Shown: positions 27,780-36,083 of the stretch, one piece after another
How the letters are laid out: each line of letters opens with the position of its first letter
Numbering within the stretch: the stretch's first letter is position 1
NCBI GenBank assembly: GCA_002421005.1
Contig: DIJC01000014.1
Span: 374,955-438,954 of the forward strand
Length of the DNA: 64,000 nt
Origin: Enterobacteriaceae bacterium UBA5654
GTDB taxonomy: Bacteria > Pseudomonadota > Gammaproteobacteria > Enterobacterales > Enterobacteriaceae
Direction of reading: 5' to 3'
Program-made: the position numbers and the translations under genes
The notes under the pieces: model-generated
The model's database searches: none
What the model was told of the DNA's origin: nothing
What the model saw: the letters and a program-made list of their open reading frames with translations, nothing else

Positions 27780-28988
27780 TTAAGTCTGTCCGGGAATGTC
27801 CAGCGTTTCGACGATATTGATCCAGCCATGTTCGCTGGTGAGGGGCTTACCATTCAGCCAGCGGCGCAGCATATTCAGCGCCATCATCGCGCAGACTTCC
27901 TGACGCACCTGCAACGAATGGCGGGTGGTGCTGAACTTCGCCCGCAGCGCCCAGGTGCCCTGCGGCGTGGCCAGCGCAAAATTAAGATGATCGTCTTCCA
28001 GTCCCGTCACCGCCAGTGCCAGACCGGCAAAGTGGCTGCCCCGGCGCTCCTGCGCCCAGCGCGCGGTCTGCGCCAGCGTCTCCTGTTGCGCGGGGATGAC
28101 TTCTGAGGCCAGCAGCGGCGCACCGGCGCGGGCAAGCTGAAGCGCCAGCAGGCCCGCGGTAAACTGTTCGCTTAGCGTCAGGCTCAGCTGCCGTTCCTGA
28201 AGCTGTCGGGCAAGCTGTGCGGGCAGCCCTTCCGTGCCTTCAAAAATAAGGCTTTCTCCGGCGACCCGCTGCACCTGCGGCCACAGCGCCAGCATCGCTT
28301 CGCGCTGTGACGCCGGACCGGTCAGTTTGAGTTCAATGATCGGCATTGAGGAGCGGTAGCCCATGGTGACGCCAGGCGGCAATTCCAGCGGATCCAGGCT
28401 CTGGGCCAGATCGCTTTCCGAGCGGCCAAAGGTGGTCAGACGCAGGCACAGCGGCGGCTCGACGAGTTGATAACGCTTGCGCAGGCGCGGCAGGATTTGC
28501 TGCTCGACCATCACTTTAAATTCAGACGGTACGCCGGGCGTGAAAAACATCAGGCAGCGATTCAGCTCGACGGCGAAACCGCAGGCGGTGCCGACCGGGT
28601 TGTCGATCAGCTCCGCGCTGGCGGGGATCTCCGCCTGCTTACGGTTGCTCGGGGCCATGATCCGCCCGCGCTCGCTAAAAAAACGCGCCATTTGCGTCAG
28701 CCATTCTTCATGCAGCACCAGGTTTTCACCTTTTGCCGTTGCGGCGGCCAGCGCGCTTAAATCATCGCTGGTCGGGCCCAACCCGCCGTTGACAATCAGT
28801 ACGTCGGCATGTTCGCTGCGCTCGCGCAGGATCGCCACTAAATCATCAAGATTGTCGCCAACGGTATTGCGGCGCGTGAGGGGAAAGCCCTGGGTAAATA
28901 AGAAATCGGCAAGCCAGGCGGCGTTGGTATCGACGATCTGCCCATGCAGAACTTCGTCACCCGTGGATAGCATCTCCACATTTATCAT
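27780..28988 (-). CDS. yfaY: CinA-like protein YfaY
   Basis: Member of the CinA family with an N-terminal MoaB/MogA-like (MPT-binding) domain and a C-terminal CinA-type domain. E. coli YfaY lacks a proven role; related CinA proteins hydrolyse ADP-ribose or deamidate NMN. I start it at 28988 (MINVEMLSTGDEV), preceded by GGAG six bases upstream, giving 402 residues against 400 in E. coli. The motifs LSTGDEVLHGQIVDTN and VNGGLGPTSDDLSALA are typical. The C-terminal domain has SEQFTAGLLALQ, where active deamidases read more like AESCTGG, so deamidase activity is doubtful. It follows the same order (yfaY-yfaZ) as E. coli. Confidence 0.92.
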   Translation of the reverse strand: MINVEMLSTGDEVLHGQIVDTNAAWLADFLFTQGFPLTRRNTVGDNLDDLVAILRERSEHADVLIVNGGLGPTSDDLSALAAATAKGENLVLHEEWLTQMARFFSERGRIMAPSNRKQAEIPASAELIDNPVGTACGFAVELNRCLMFFTPGVPSEFKVMVEQQILPRLRKRYQLVEPPLCLRLTTFGRSESDLAQSLDPLELPPGVTMGYRSSMPIIELKLTGPASQREAMLALWPQVQRVAGESLIFEGTEGLPAQLARQLQERQLSLTLSEQFTAGLLALQLARAGAPLLASEVIPAQQETLAQTARWAQERRGSHFAGLALAVTGLEDDHLNFALATPQGTWALRAKFSTTRHSLQVRQEVCAMMALNMLRRWLNGKPLTSEHGWINIVETLDIPGQT

Positions 28989-29037
28989 CGTTTTCTCCAG
29001 CAAAAGAGGACGATTTACTATAGCGCATGCGGAGGGG

Positions 29038-29065
29038 AAAAAAAGCGGCGCGGTATAACCGCGCC
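29038..29065 (-). terminator. Terminator of yfaZ
   Basis: On the minus strand, GGCGCGGT / ACCGCGCC (29047-29054 with 29058-29065) forms an 8-bp stem followed after GC by seven T residues. It separates yfaZ from yfaY. Confidence 0.88.
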
Positions 29066-29071
29066 GGAAGA

Positions 29072-29614
29072 TCAGAAGCTGGCGTTAACGCCAACATACG
29101 GGCCGTCAGCGACCGCGCTGTCACGATTGCCCTCTTTACCGGAAAGATTGATATAGCGATAACCCGCCTCCACGCTCAGCGGACGCAGAATGCTTATTCG
29201 CGCACCGGCGTTGGCTTCTTCATAATCTTTCACCCCGCTGGAGAGCGAGTCCGGGGAATAATAGTATTCACCAAACAGGCGGAAGCGGTCACCAAGCTGC
29301 CACTGGATCCCGCCACCGACGGCAGCCGCGTAGCCTTCATCACCCCGCTGAGGATTAAGATAAACGCCTTTACCGCCTGCGGTGGCTAAAAATGGCCCCA
29401 ACGGAATGTTCAGACCCAGGCCGAGACCGGCAATGTCGCCGTCATCATCGTTATGCGCCCAGTTACCGCTCATCGCCAGTCCGGTTGATTCAGTACCGAA
29501 ACCGACGCCGATATTGGTGTAATCCTCACCTGCCTGACCGCTGACGCTAATCGCATTTGCCGCCGCCGGGACAACTAACAGCCCACACAATGCTACCAAA
29601 ACTGTTTTTTTCAT
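29072..29614 (-). CDS. yfaZ: YfaZ family outer membrane protein
   Basis: Predicted small outer-membrane beta-barrel of unknown function. Starting at 29614 (MKKTVLVALCGLL), the product has 180 residues with a signal peptide cleaved near ANA-ISVSG (about residue 21). Alternating strands rich in glycine and aromatic residues follow (FRLFGEYYYS, VEAGYRYINL), and the protein ends in a C-terminal Phe (VGVNASF), the typical outer-membrane assembly signal. E. coli yfaZ is in the same place beside yfaY. It is divergent from the catalase gene. Confidence 0.9.
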   Translation of the reverse strand: MKKTVLVALCGLLVVPAAANAISVSGQAGEDYTNIGVGFGTESTGLAMSGNWAHNDDDGDIAGLGLGLNIPLGPFLATAGGKGVYLNPQRGDEGYAAAVGGGIQWQLGDRFRLFGEYYYSPDSLSSGVKDYEEANAGARISILRPLSVEAGYRYINLSGKEGNRDSAVADGPYVGVNASF

Positions 29615-29878
29615 TTTAATGCTTCCACAGAAAAGCCTGAACGCCACAAAAGTACGTGATTGTACAACTGATTAGACAATAAGGAATGAACCAAAAACGC
29701 TATTAGTCCGCGACAGGGTCAGCTGAATGGCTGAGGGCTTTAAAAGGCGAAAGGTATGGATGCAATAGAGAGAGACAAGTTGCCCGGGATCAATATCTTA
29801 ATTACAAATACATCTTAGATTATTTCCTGAAAATAAACGGAAATTATACAATTCTTAAACATCTATCGGGAGATAAAG

Positions 29879-31327
29879 ATGATGAAAAAAGGACTCACCA
29901 CCTCAGCTGGCGCGCCCGTTGCGCATAATAATAATGTGGCAACTGCCGGTCCTCGTGGCCCCATGCTGTTACAGGATGTCTGGTTTCTTGAGAAGCTGGC
30001 ACACTTTGATCGCGAAGTGATCCCGGAACGTCGGATGCATGCCAAAGGCTCCGCCGCGTATGGCACTTTTACCGTGACCCAGGACATTACCGCCTATACA
30101 CGCGCCAGGATTTTTTCTGAGATCGGCAAAAAAACCGAGCTGTTTTTACGTTTCTCCACCGTCGCCGGTGAGCGCGGCGCGGCGGACGCTGAACGCGATA
30201 TCCGCGGTTTTGCCATTAAGTTTTATACCGAAGAAGGTAACTGGGATTTAGTCGGCAATAACACGCCGGTGTTCTACCTGCGCGATCCGCTGAAATTCCC
30301 GGATCTGAACCACGTCGTCAAACGCGATCCGCGCACCAACCTGCGTAACCCCACTTATAAATGGGATTTCTTCTCGCATTTGCCGGAAGCGCTGCACCAG
30401 TTAACCATTGATTTCAGCGATCGCGGCCTGCCCTTCTCGTATCGCACTATGCACGGTTTTGGTAGCCATACCTTCAGCTTTATTAATGCCAGCAACGAAC
30501 GTTTCTGGGTTAAATTCCACCTCAAATCCCGGCAGGGTATTGCCAATCTGATGGATGATGAAGCCAAACGGCTGGTGGCGGAAGATCGTGAAAGCTCCCA
30601 GCGCGATTTGTTCGATTCCATCGAAAAAGGCGATTTCCCGCGCTGGACGTTTTACGTGCAAATCATGCCGGAAGCCGAGGCTTCACAGGTGCCGTATAAC
30701 CCGTTCGACCTGACCAAAGTGTGGCCACACGGTGATTATCCGCTGATTGAAGTGGGCGAACTGGAACTGAATCGCAACCCGGATAACTATTTTGCCGAAG
30801 TAGAGCAGGTCGCGATGTCACCCGCGAACGTGGTGCCGGGAATTGGTTTCTCGCCGGACCGGATGTTGCAGGGCCGTCTCTTCTCCTACGGCGATGCGCA
30901 TCGTTACCGCCTGGGCGTCAATCATCACCAGATCCCGGTAAATGCCCCGCGCTGCCCGTTCCACAATTATCATCGTGACGGCGCGATGCGGGTGGACGGT
31001 AACAGCGGCAACGGGCCGACGTATGAACCGAATAGCTTCGGCGTCTTTCAGGAGCAGCCGGACTACAGCGAGCCGCCATTGAGCGTCGAGGGCGCGGCCG
31101 ATCACTGGAATCACCGCGAAGATACCGATTACTTCAGCCAGCCGCGTAAGCTGTATGAACTGTTGAGCGATGAGGAGCATCAGCGGATGTTTGCCCGCAT
31201 TGCCGGAGACATGAAAGAGGTGCCGGAATTTATTCAGCAGCGGCAAATCGGTTTGTTCAGCGAAGTTCATCCAGAATACGGTGCAGGCGTAGCTGCCGCA
31301 CTGGCAGAGTTGAAGCAGAATAAGTAA
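29879..31327 (+). CDS. katA: Monofunctional haem catalase (clade 3 type)
   Basis: Converts hydrogen peroxide to water and oxygen. The 482-residue product is of the small-subunit catalase type, like the Proteus mirabilis and Haemophilus enzymes, and is much shorter than E. coli KatE. The distal haem histidine is His54 (RRMHAKG), the essential asparagine is in VGNNTPVFYLRD near 127-128, and the proximal haem tyrosine is in RLFSYGDAHRYRLG near 338. NADPH-binding-type segments (VNHHQIPVN) are present. There is no signal peptide, so it should be cytoplasmic. It lies between yfaZ and the rpn gene, a position where E. coli has no catalase. The 264-base upstream region is AT-rich; I could not find a clear OxyR site. 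Adjacent ATGs at 29879/29882 are both possible. Confidence 0.93.
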   Translation: MMKKGLTTSAGAPVAHNNNVATAGPRGPMLLQDVWFLEKLAHFDREVIPERRMHAKGSAAYGTFTVTQDITAYTRARIFSEIGKKTELFLRFSTVAGERGAADAERDIRGFAIKFYTEEGNWDLVGNNTPVFYLRDPLKFPDLNHVVKRDPRTNLRNPTYKWDFFSHLPEALHQLTIDFSDRGLPFSYRTMHGFGSHTFSFINASNERFWVKFHLKSRQGIANLMDDEAKRLVAEDRESSQRDLFDSIEKGDFPRWTFYVQIMPEAEASQVPYNPFDLTKVWPHGDYPLIEVGELELNRNPDNYFAEVEQVAMSPANVVPGIGFSPDRMLQGRLFSYGDAHRYRLGVNHHQIPVNAPRCPFHNYHRDGAMRVDGNSGNGPTYEPNSFGVFQEQPDYSEPPLSVEGAADHWNHREDTDYFSQPRKLYELLSDEEHQRMFARIAGDMKEVPEFIQQRQIGLFSEVHPEYGAGVAAALAELKQNK

Positions 31328-31335
31328 GTCGATCC

Positions 31336-31362
31336 CGGGAGCCGAAAAGGCTCCCGTTTTTT
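31336..31362 (+). terminator. Terminator of katA
   Basis: CGGGAGCC / GGCTCCCG (31336-31343 with 31349-31356) with a short A-rich loop and six T residues follows the catalase stop by a few bases. Confidence 0.93.
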
Positions 31363-31366
31363 GGGA

Positions 31367-31576
31367 TTAGTGACCGGATTGCTGCAGGTGCTGCGTCGAA
31401 GTGCCGGTGATTTTTTCGATCAGGCTCGGTTCCAGACCGTTTTCCAGCATCGCGTGGGCAATACGTCGCGCTTCCTCCTGACGCCCTTCCTGAAAGCCTT
31501 TTTCAAGCCCTTGCTGCATACCCTGCTGCATTCCTTGTTGCATACCCTGCTGTTCCAGAAACTTTGCAATATTCAT
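31367..31576 (-). CDS. Nested in-frame RpnS-type antitoxin (C-terminal fragment of the Rpn gene)
   Basis: Inside the rpn gene, in the same frame, an ATG at 31576 is preceded by a strong ribosome-binding site, AAAGGAGAAGTTA-ATG (AGGAG about seven bases from the start). Translation from it would give 69 residues beginning MNIAKFLEQQGM and ending LQQSGH, comprising the repeat helix and the C-terminal domain only. This matches the published gene-within-a-gene arrangement in which separately translated RpnS blocks toxic RpnL. Internal translation here is inferred from the ribosome site and the family precedent. The alternative is that only the full-length protein is made. Confidence 0.72.
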   Translation of the reverse strand: MNIAKFLEQQGMQQGMQQGMQQGLEKGFQEGRQEEARRIAHAMLENGLEPSLIEKITGTSTQHLQQSGH

Positions 31577-32311
31577 TAACTTCTCCTTTTGCTGTGGATG
31601 CGGCGTTTTTTCTGCCAGCTCGCGCAGAAAAATAACCGGCTGGGTTGAACTTCCTGACTGCATAATATAGTTGGTTAATGCCCTGAACTGCGTCTGGGTA
31701 GTGTATCCCAACTGCAACAGGCTCACCAGTTGCTCTACCAAATCAAGCATATCGCGCTGGCGAATGTGCTTGTGGAGAAACTCCAGCGTCGCCATCCGCC
31801 GATGCTGCATAATCTCTTCATCCGGCGTAACGGTGATATCAATCAGGGGAAATTCGCCGTTATAGATTGACCGGGCAAGTTCGTCATCCCGGAAACCATC
31901 CAGCCAGCGCCGGGAGTATGGATACGGACTGGTCAGACCGTGATAAAAAAGAAGCGGGATCACCAGCGGCAGTTCGTCTTCTCCCTTTTCCAGATGGCGA
32001 TTCATCGCCGACAGCGCGTAGCGCATCAGCCTGAAAGCCATGTTTTTGTCCGGCGAGCTTTGATGTTCAATCAGCAGATAGATGTAGCCAGCGCCATTGC
32101 GGGTTTGCACGGAATAAAGAATGTCGGTGCATTTCTCGCGTAAATCCTCCTCAATAAAACTGCCGGATTCGAGCTGGAGCGTGTGGAGATCGCAGAGTTC
32201 GCGCAGCCTTTCTGGCAGATGGATCGCCATAAAATCGCGCGCGGTGGCTTTATGCATCAAAAAATGTTTAAACACCGCATCGTGCGGCGTGTAAATGCGG
32301 GTGTGGGGCAT
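31367..32311 (-). CDS. Rpn family recombination-promoting nuclease, full-length toxin form (RpnL)
   Basis: Member of the Rpn/YhgA-like transposase_31 family of PD-(D/E)xK DNA endonucleases, close in length to E. coli RpnE (YfaD). In E. coli, full-length Rpn proteins act as toxins in anti-phage systems and are neutralised by their own C-terminal fragment. The 314-residue protein starts MPHTRIYTPHDAVFKHFL. Nuclease residues are visible as Asp63 (CTDILYS) and Glu82-x-Gln84 (LLIEHQSS). The C-terminal third contains a repeated QQGM segment and a helical tail. E. coli yfaD also lies in this part of the chromosome, next to glpC. Here the gene is convergent with katA and ends 5 bases after its terminator. 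Confidence 0.9.
   Translation of the reverse strand: MPHTRIYTPHDAVFKHFLMHKATARDFMAIHLPERLRELCDLHTLQLESGSFIEEDLREKCTDILYSVQTRNGAGYIYLLIEHQSSPDKNMAFRLMRYALSAMNRHLEKGEDELPLVIPLLFYHGLTSPYPYSRRWLDGFRDDELARSIYNGEFPLIDITVTPDEEIMQHRRMATLEFLHKHIRQRDMLDLVEQLVSLLQLGYTTQTQFRALTNYIMQSGSSTQPVIFLRELAEKTPHPQQKEKLMNIAKFLEQQGMQQGMQQGMQQGLEKGFQEGRQEEARRIAHAMLENGLEPSLIEKITGTSTQHLQQSGH
31509..31556 (-). repeat. 12-bp in-frame tandem repeat encoding QQGM units
   Basis: Four 12-base units run at 31509-31520, 31521-31532, 31533-31544 and 31545-31556, the last being degenerate. Each encodes the four-residue block QQGM (last unit LEQQ/G). Units differ from one another by one or two bases plus drift in the last. The array lies just inside the nested antitoxin and does not shift the frame on gain or loss of a unit. 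Four-residue repeats of variable copy number in this helix are a known feature of Rpn proteins. Confidence 0.9.
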
Positions 32312-32468
32312 GGTGCTCTCCTTGCCGTTAATCGTCCGGCAAAAACCTTATCACAGCCGCAAGGCAGGACCCGTTTCAGGTCACAGTTTCCCGAGCTGGC
32401 TCGCAAAGCGATCCCCTGTCCGTTTCTGGTTCTGGTAAACTCGGATTTTTATTTTGCAAGGAGTTAAC

Positions 32469-32894
32469 ATGCGCCAGAGGACTATCGTCTGCCCGCTGAT
32501 CCAGCATGACGGGCACTATTTGCTGTGTAAAATGGCCGACGATCGCGGTGTATTTCCCGGACAGTGGGCGCTTTCCGGCGGCGGCGTGGAGCCGGGGGAA
32601 CGTATTGCAGAGGCGCTACGGCGGGAGGTGCGCGAGGAGCTGGGTGAGCAGCTTATTTTACGCGAAATCACGCCCTGGACCTTCAGCGATGATATCCGGT
32701 TAAAAACGTACGCCGACGGCAGCCAGGAAGAGATCTATATGATTTACCTCATCTTTGACTGCGTGGCGGGCAACCGGGAGATCCACATTAATGAAGAGTT
32801 TCAGGATTATGCATGGGTGAAAGCAGAAGATCTCATCCACTACGATCTTAACGTCGCCACCCGTAAGACGCTTACGCTCAAAGGATTACTGTAA
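32469..32894 (+). CDS. nudI: Nucleoside triphosphatase NudI
   Basis: Nudix hydrolase acting on (d)NTPs, preferentially pyrimidine deoxynucleoside triphosphates. Starting at 32469 (MRQRTIVCPLIQ), preceded by AAGGAGTTAAC, the protein has 141 residues as in E. coli. The Nudix box, beginning GGGVEPGERIAEALRREV and continuing REELGE (about 35-59), is intact. Its 3' end overlaps the convergent menE by nine bases. In E. coli the ais-arn-pmrD lipid A modification genes lie between nudI and menE, and they are absent from this spot. Confidence 0.96.
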   Translation: MRQRTIVCPLIQHDGHYLLCKMADDRGVFPGQWALSGGGVEPGERIAEALRREVREELGEQLILREITPWTFSDDIRLKTYADGSQEEIYMIYLIFDCVAGNREIHINEEFQDYAWVKAEDLIHYDLNVATRKTLTLKGLL

Positions 32895-34250
32895 CCGCTG
32901 CGCCACCCATTCCTGCAAGGCCCGGCGGGAGATTTTAATACCGCCAGCGTGGAGTTCGCCAGGCAATGCCACCCAGCGCACCGGCTGCTGGTAACGGGCC
33001 AGTTTATCCTGCACCCAGCGTGACAACTGCTGTTCGTCAGGCGGCACGTCGCTGTCGACCACCGCCACCGGGCGCTGGCCGAATTCGCGATCCGCAACAG
33101 GAACGATAAAAACCTGCCGTACCTGCGGGTGCGCGGCGATAACCCGCTCTACTTCTTCAGGCTGAATGCCTTCGCCACCGCTGAAAAAAAGGTTATCCAG
33201 CCGACCGATAATGGTCAGCCTGCCATCACGCAGTTCGCCACGGTCGCGGGTGGCAAACCAACCATGGGCATTCAGCAGCGGATGCAGTTTGCCGTCTAGC
33301 CAGTAGCCTTCCGCCATGCTGGAGGCGCGCAGCCAGACTTCACCGTCTTCAAGCCGCATTTCTCTTCCGGGCAACAGAGTGCCCACATCCGCCAGGCCAT
33401 CAGCTTCTTTGGCACAGACCGTGGAAGCAAATTCGGTCAGGCCGTAGCCGCACCAGCTACGGATGCCGCGCTCGCTTGCCCGTTGGGTCAGTTCAACGGG
33501 AATGGCCGCGCCGCCGAGCAGCACGGCTTTCAGCGCCACCGGCGCGTCGTTTTCCAGTAAACGCCACAGCTGAGTCGGCACCAGCGAGGCGTGGGTACAG
33601 CCCGCCAGCGCCTGTGCCAGAGGCTGTTTCACCCGTACCGTCAGCCGCGCACCGGCGAACAGCCAGCGCCAGACAATTCCCTGCCCGGAAACGTGATACA
33701 TCGGCAACGAAAGCAGCCAGTCATCATCAGAGGTGAAGGGGATCATCGCCAGCACTCCCTGCGCGCTGGCAAGGTGCGCCGCAAAAGTATGCACCGCCGC
33801 CTTCGGCAGGCCGGAGGAGCCAGAGGTCAGCGTCATTGACGCCAGCCGCTGCGGTTGCCATTGCGCCGCTTCGCCGCCTTTCAGCGCCCGCATATGCAGG
33901 CGATTCAGGCCGGGAAAGTGACCGTCATTTTCCAGATCCACCGCGTGCTGCAACGTCAGCGTGGGCAACAGTTGATCCAGCAAAGCCGCAGGCAACTGCG
34001 GGTTGACCGGCAGCACGCGCGCGCCGCACTGTAAAAGCGCCAGCCACGTCAGAAGCGCTGCCGGATGATTGCTGGCGCGCAGCATCACGCCCTCCCCCTC
34101 CTGCACGCCCTGTGCGGCAAAGCCTGATGCCAGAGCGTCGATACGCGCGCACAGTGTCTGCCAGGTGAGAGTGTCGTCATTAAGACGCAGCGCAGGCGCG
34201 TCCGGGCGTAATTTCCGCCATTCGCGCCACGGCCAGTCGCTAAAGATCAT
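32886..34250 (-). CDS. menE: o-Succinylbenzoate--CoA ligase
   Basis: Acyl-CoA synthetase activating o-succinylbenzoate with ATP and CoA in menaquinone synthesis. The start at 34250 (MIFSDWPWREW) gives 454 residues and overlaps the menC stop (ATGA). ANL-family motifs are the P-loop-like MTLTSGSSGLPKAA near 146, CGYGLTEFAST near 268, ATRDRGEL near 338, the hinge GRLDNLFFSGGEGIQPEEVE near 355, and a C-terminal catalytic lysine in GGIKISRRAL. It is the last gene of the menDHBCE operon. Confidence 0.96.
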   Translation of the reverse strand: MIFSDWPWREWRKLRPDAPALRLNDDTLTWQTLCARIDALASGFAAQGVQEGEGVMLRASNHPAALLTWLALLQCGARVLPVNPQLPAALLDQLLPTLTLQHAVDLENDGHFPGLNRLHMRALKGGEAAQWQPQRLASMTLTSGSSGLPKAAVHTFAAHLASAQGVLAMIPFTSDDDWLLSLPMYHVSGQGIVWRWLFAGARLTVRVKQPLAQALAGCTHASLVPTQLWRLLENDAPVALKAVLLGGAAIPVELTQRASERGIRSWCGYGLTEFASTVCAKEADGLADVGTLLPGREMRLEDGEVWLRASSMAEGYWLDGKLHPLLNAHGWFATRDRGELRDGRLTIIGRLDNLFFSGGEGIQPEEVERVIAAHPQVRQVFIVPVADREFGQRPVAVVDSDVPPDEQQLSRWVQDKLARYQQPVRWVALPGELHAGGIKISRRALQEWVAQRLQ

Positions 34251-35212
34251 AACAGTGGCTCCAGCGCATCGATGGTCAGGCACGGTAAATCACTGCCTGG
34301 CCAGCGGCGCAGCAGCTGTGACTGCATCAGGCTGAGCGTATCCAGACCCGGCAGCGTATCCGGGGTCAGCCAGGCGGCAACCCGCGCCAGCTGCGTTAAG
34401 CCGAGACTGGACTCAATTGAGGAGCTGATCACCGCCGTTAAGCCCAGCGCGTGCGCGGCTTCCACCTGCTCACGAACCTTTTGCAGGCTGCCGGTCAACG
34501 TGGGCTTGATGACCACCGCCCCGACGCCGGGTTCGGCGGCGAACTGAAAATCGGCCTCGCGCAGGCTTTCATCCCAGGCAATGGTGATGCCCGTTTCACG
34601 GGCGAAGGCGCGAGAGTCGTCCCGCGTTTTGCACGGCTCCTCAAGGAAGGCAATGCGATGCCGCCACGCCGGATTGACGTATCGGGCAAACTGCTGCGCC
34701 CGTAGCGGAGTCCATGCGCGGTTGGCGTCCAGACGCAGCCGAAGATCCGGGATCGCCTCCAGCAGCAGATTGACCACCATCCCGTCCCGTACGGCTTCGT
34801 ACAGGCCGACTTTGACCTTCGCCACCTTCTCTCCTTCCATCGCGGAGAGCACCGGCAGAAGGGCGTCGGGATCGCCGGTGCACAGCGGCGCGGCACAATA
34901 ATTCGCCGCCTGCGGCAGCTCATCAGCCAGTTCGGCCAGCGCGCAGCTCAGGCCAAAGGCAACGGACGGCAGATCCGGTAAGCCACAGGCGTGATTATGC
35001 GGCCAGCCCGCCGCCCAGTGCAGCAGCGCCGCTTCGGCCTCCGCCAGCGATTCCTCGCTAAAGCCCGGCAGTGGGGAGATCTCTCCCCACCCTTCCCGGC
35101 TCCCGTCGGTCAGGCAGACGAACAGCCCGTCGCGGGTTTTTAGCCGCCGCTCGCGCAGCACCACGCCCGCGTCCATCGGGATCTGCCAGCGGTATACCTG
35201 CGCGCGACGCAT
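34247..35212 (-). CDS. menC: o-Succinylbenzoate synthase
   Basis: Enolase-superfamily dehydratase that converts SHCHC to o-succinylbenzoate. The 321-residue protein carries the catalytic lysine motif AKVKVGLYE near 131, the metal-binding carboxylates in RLDANRAW, FLEEP and AWDESL, and the second lysine in VVIKPTLTG near 233. It overlaps menB by one base (TAATG) and menE by four, so the chain is translationally coupled. Confidence 0.97.
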   Translation of the reverse strand: MRRAQVYRWQIPMDAGVVLRERRLKTRDGLFVCLTDGSREGWGEISPLPGFSEESLAEAEAALLHWAAGWPHNHACGLPDLPSVAFGLSCALAELADELPQAANYCAAPLCTGDPDALLPVLSAMEGEKVAKVKVGLYEAVRDGMVVNLLLEAIPDLRLRLDANRAWTPLRAQQFARYVNPAWRHRIAFLEEPCKTRDDSRAFARETGITIAWDESLREADFQFAAEPGVGAVVIKPTLTGSLQKVREQVEAAHALGLTAVISSSIESSLGLTQLARVAAWLTPDTLPGLDTLSLMQSQLLRRWPGSDLPCLTIDALEPLL

Positions 35213-36069
35213 TACGGGTTCCGCTTAAATTTGCTGAAGTCCGGCTGACGCTTCTGATTGAAAGCGTTGCGCCCTTCCTGACCCTCTTCGGTCATATAAA
35301 ACAGCATGGTCGCATTCCCGGCCAGCTCCTGAAGTCCGGCCTGACCATCGCAGTCGGCGTTCAGGGCCGCTTTCAGGCAACGCAGTGCCATCGGGCTGTT
35401 TTGCAGCATTTCACGACACCAGCGCACGGTTTCTTTTTCCAGCTCTGCCAGCGGTACAACGGTATTCACCAGCCCTATATCCAGCGCCTGTTGTGCATCG
35501 TACTGGCGGCACAGGAACCAGATTTCACGCGCTTTTTTCTGCCCGACGATACGCGCCATGTACGCAGCCCCCCAGCCACCGTCGAAAGAGCCGACTTTCG
35601 GACCGGTCTGGCCGAAAATGGCGTTTTCAGCGGCGATGGTCAGATCGCACATCATATGCAGCACGTGCCCGCCGCCGATGGAGTAGCCCGCGACCATCGC
35701 CACGACCGGTTTTGGACAGGTGCGGATCTGGCGCTGGAAATCCAGCACGTTCAGGTGATGCACGCCGGAGTCATCCTGGTAGCCGCCGTAATCACCGCGC
35801 ACTTTCTGATCGCCACCGGCACAGAAGGCTTTTTCACCTTCCCCGGTCAGGATAATGACACCGATGTTGTCATCGTAGCGGGCATCCGCCAGCGCCTGAA
35901 TCATCTCTTTCACGGTTAGCGGACGAAACGCGTTGCGCACCTGGGGGCGGTTAATGGTGATTTTAGCGATGCCGTCGGCAGACTTTTGATAACGAATATC
36001 GGTATAGCCTTCGGAACAGTCCTGCCATTCAACGGCGGCATACAGCATGTTTTCATCAGGATAGATCAT
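35212..36069 (-). CDS. menB: 1,4-Dihydroxy-2-naphthoyl-CoA synthase
   Basis: Crotonase-fold enzyme performing the Dieckmann-type ring closure of o-succinylbenzoyl-CoA. The start at 36069 (MIYPDENMLYAAVEW, 285 residues) matches E. coli and lies seven bases from AAGGA; an ATG one codon upstream at 36072 is too close. Crotonase oxyanion-hole segments are ILTGEGEKAFCAGGDQK and YSIGGGHVLHMMCDL. FGQTGPKVGSFDGG contains the active-site loop typical of bicarbonate-dependent MenB. Gap to menH is 14 bases. Confidence 0.97.
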   Translation of the reverse strand: MIYPDENMLYAAVEWQDCSEGYTDIRYQKSADGIAKITINRPQVRNAFRPLTVKEMIQALADARYDDNIGVIILTGEGEKAFCAGGDQKVRGDYGGYQDDSGVHHLNVLDFQRQIRTCPKPVVAMVAGYSIGGGHVLHMMCDLTIAAENAIFGQTGPKVGSFDGGWGAAYMARIVGQKKAREIWFLCRQYDAQQALDIGLVNTVVPLAELEKETVRWCREMLQNSPMALRCLKAALNADCDGQAGLQELAGNATMLFYMTEEGQEGRNAFNQKRQPDFSKFKRNP

Positions 36070-36083
36070 CATGTTTCCTTAAA

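Noticed and set aside
29780..29878. OxyR binding site before the catalase gene
   Set aside because: No ATAG-type half sites with the required seven-base spacing could be lined up convincingly.
31509..31556. Short direct repeats as a CRISPR array
   Set aside because: Units are 12 bases, adjacent without spacers, and in frame within a protein gene.
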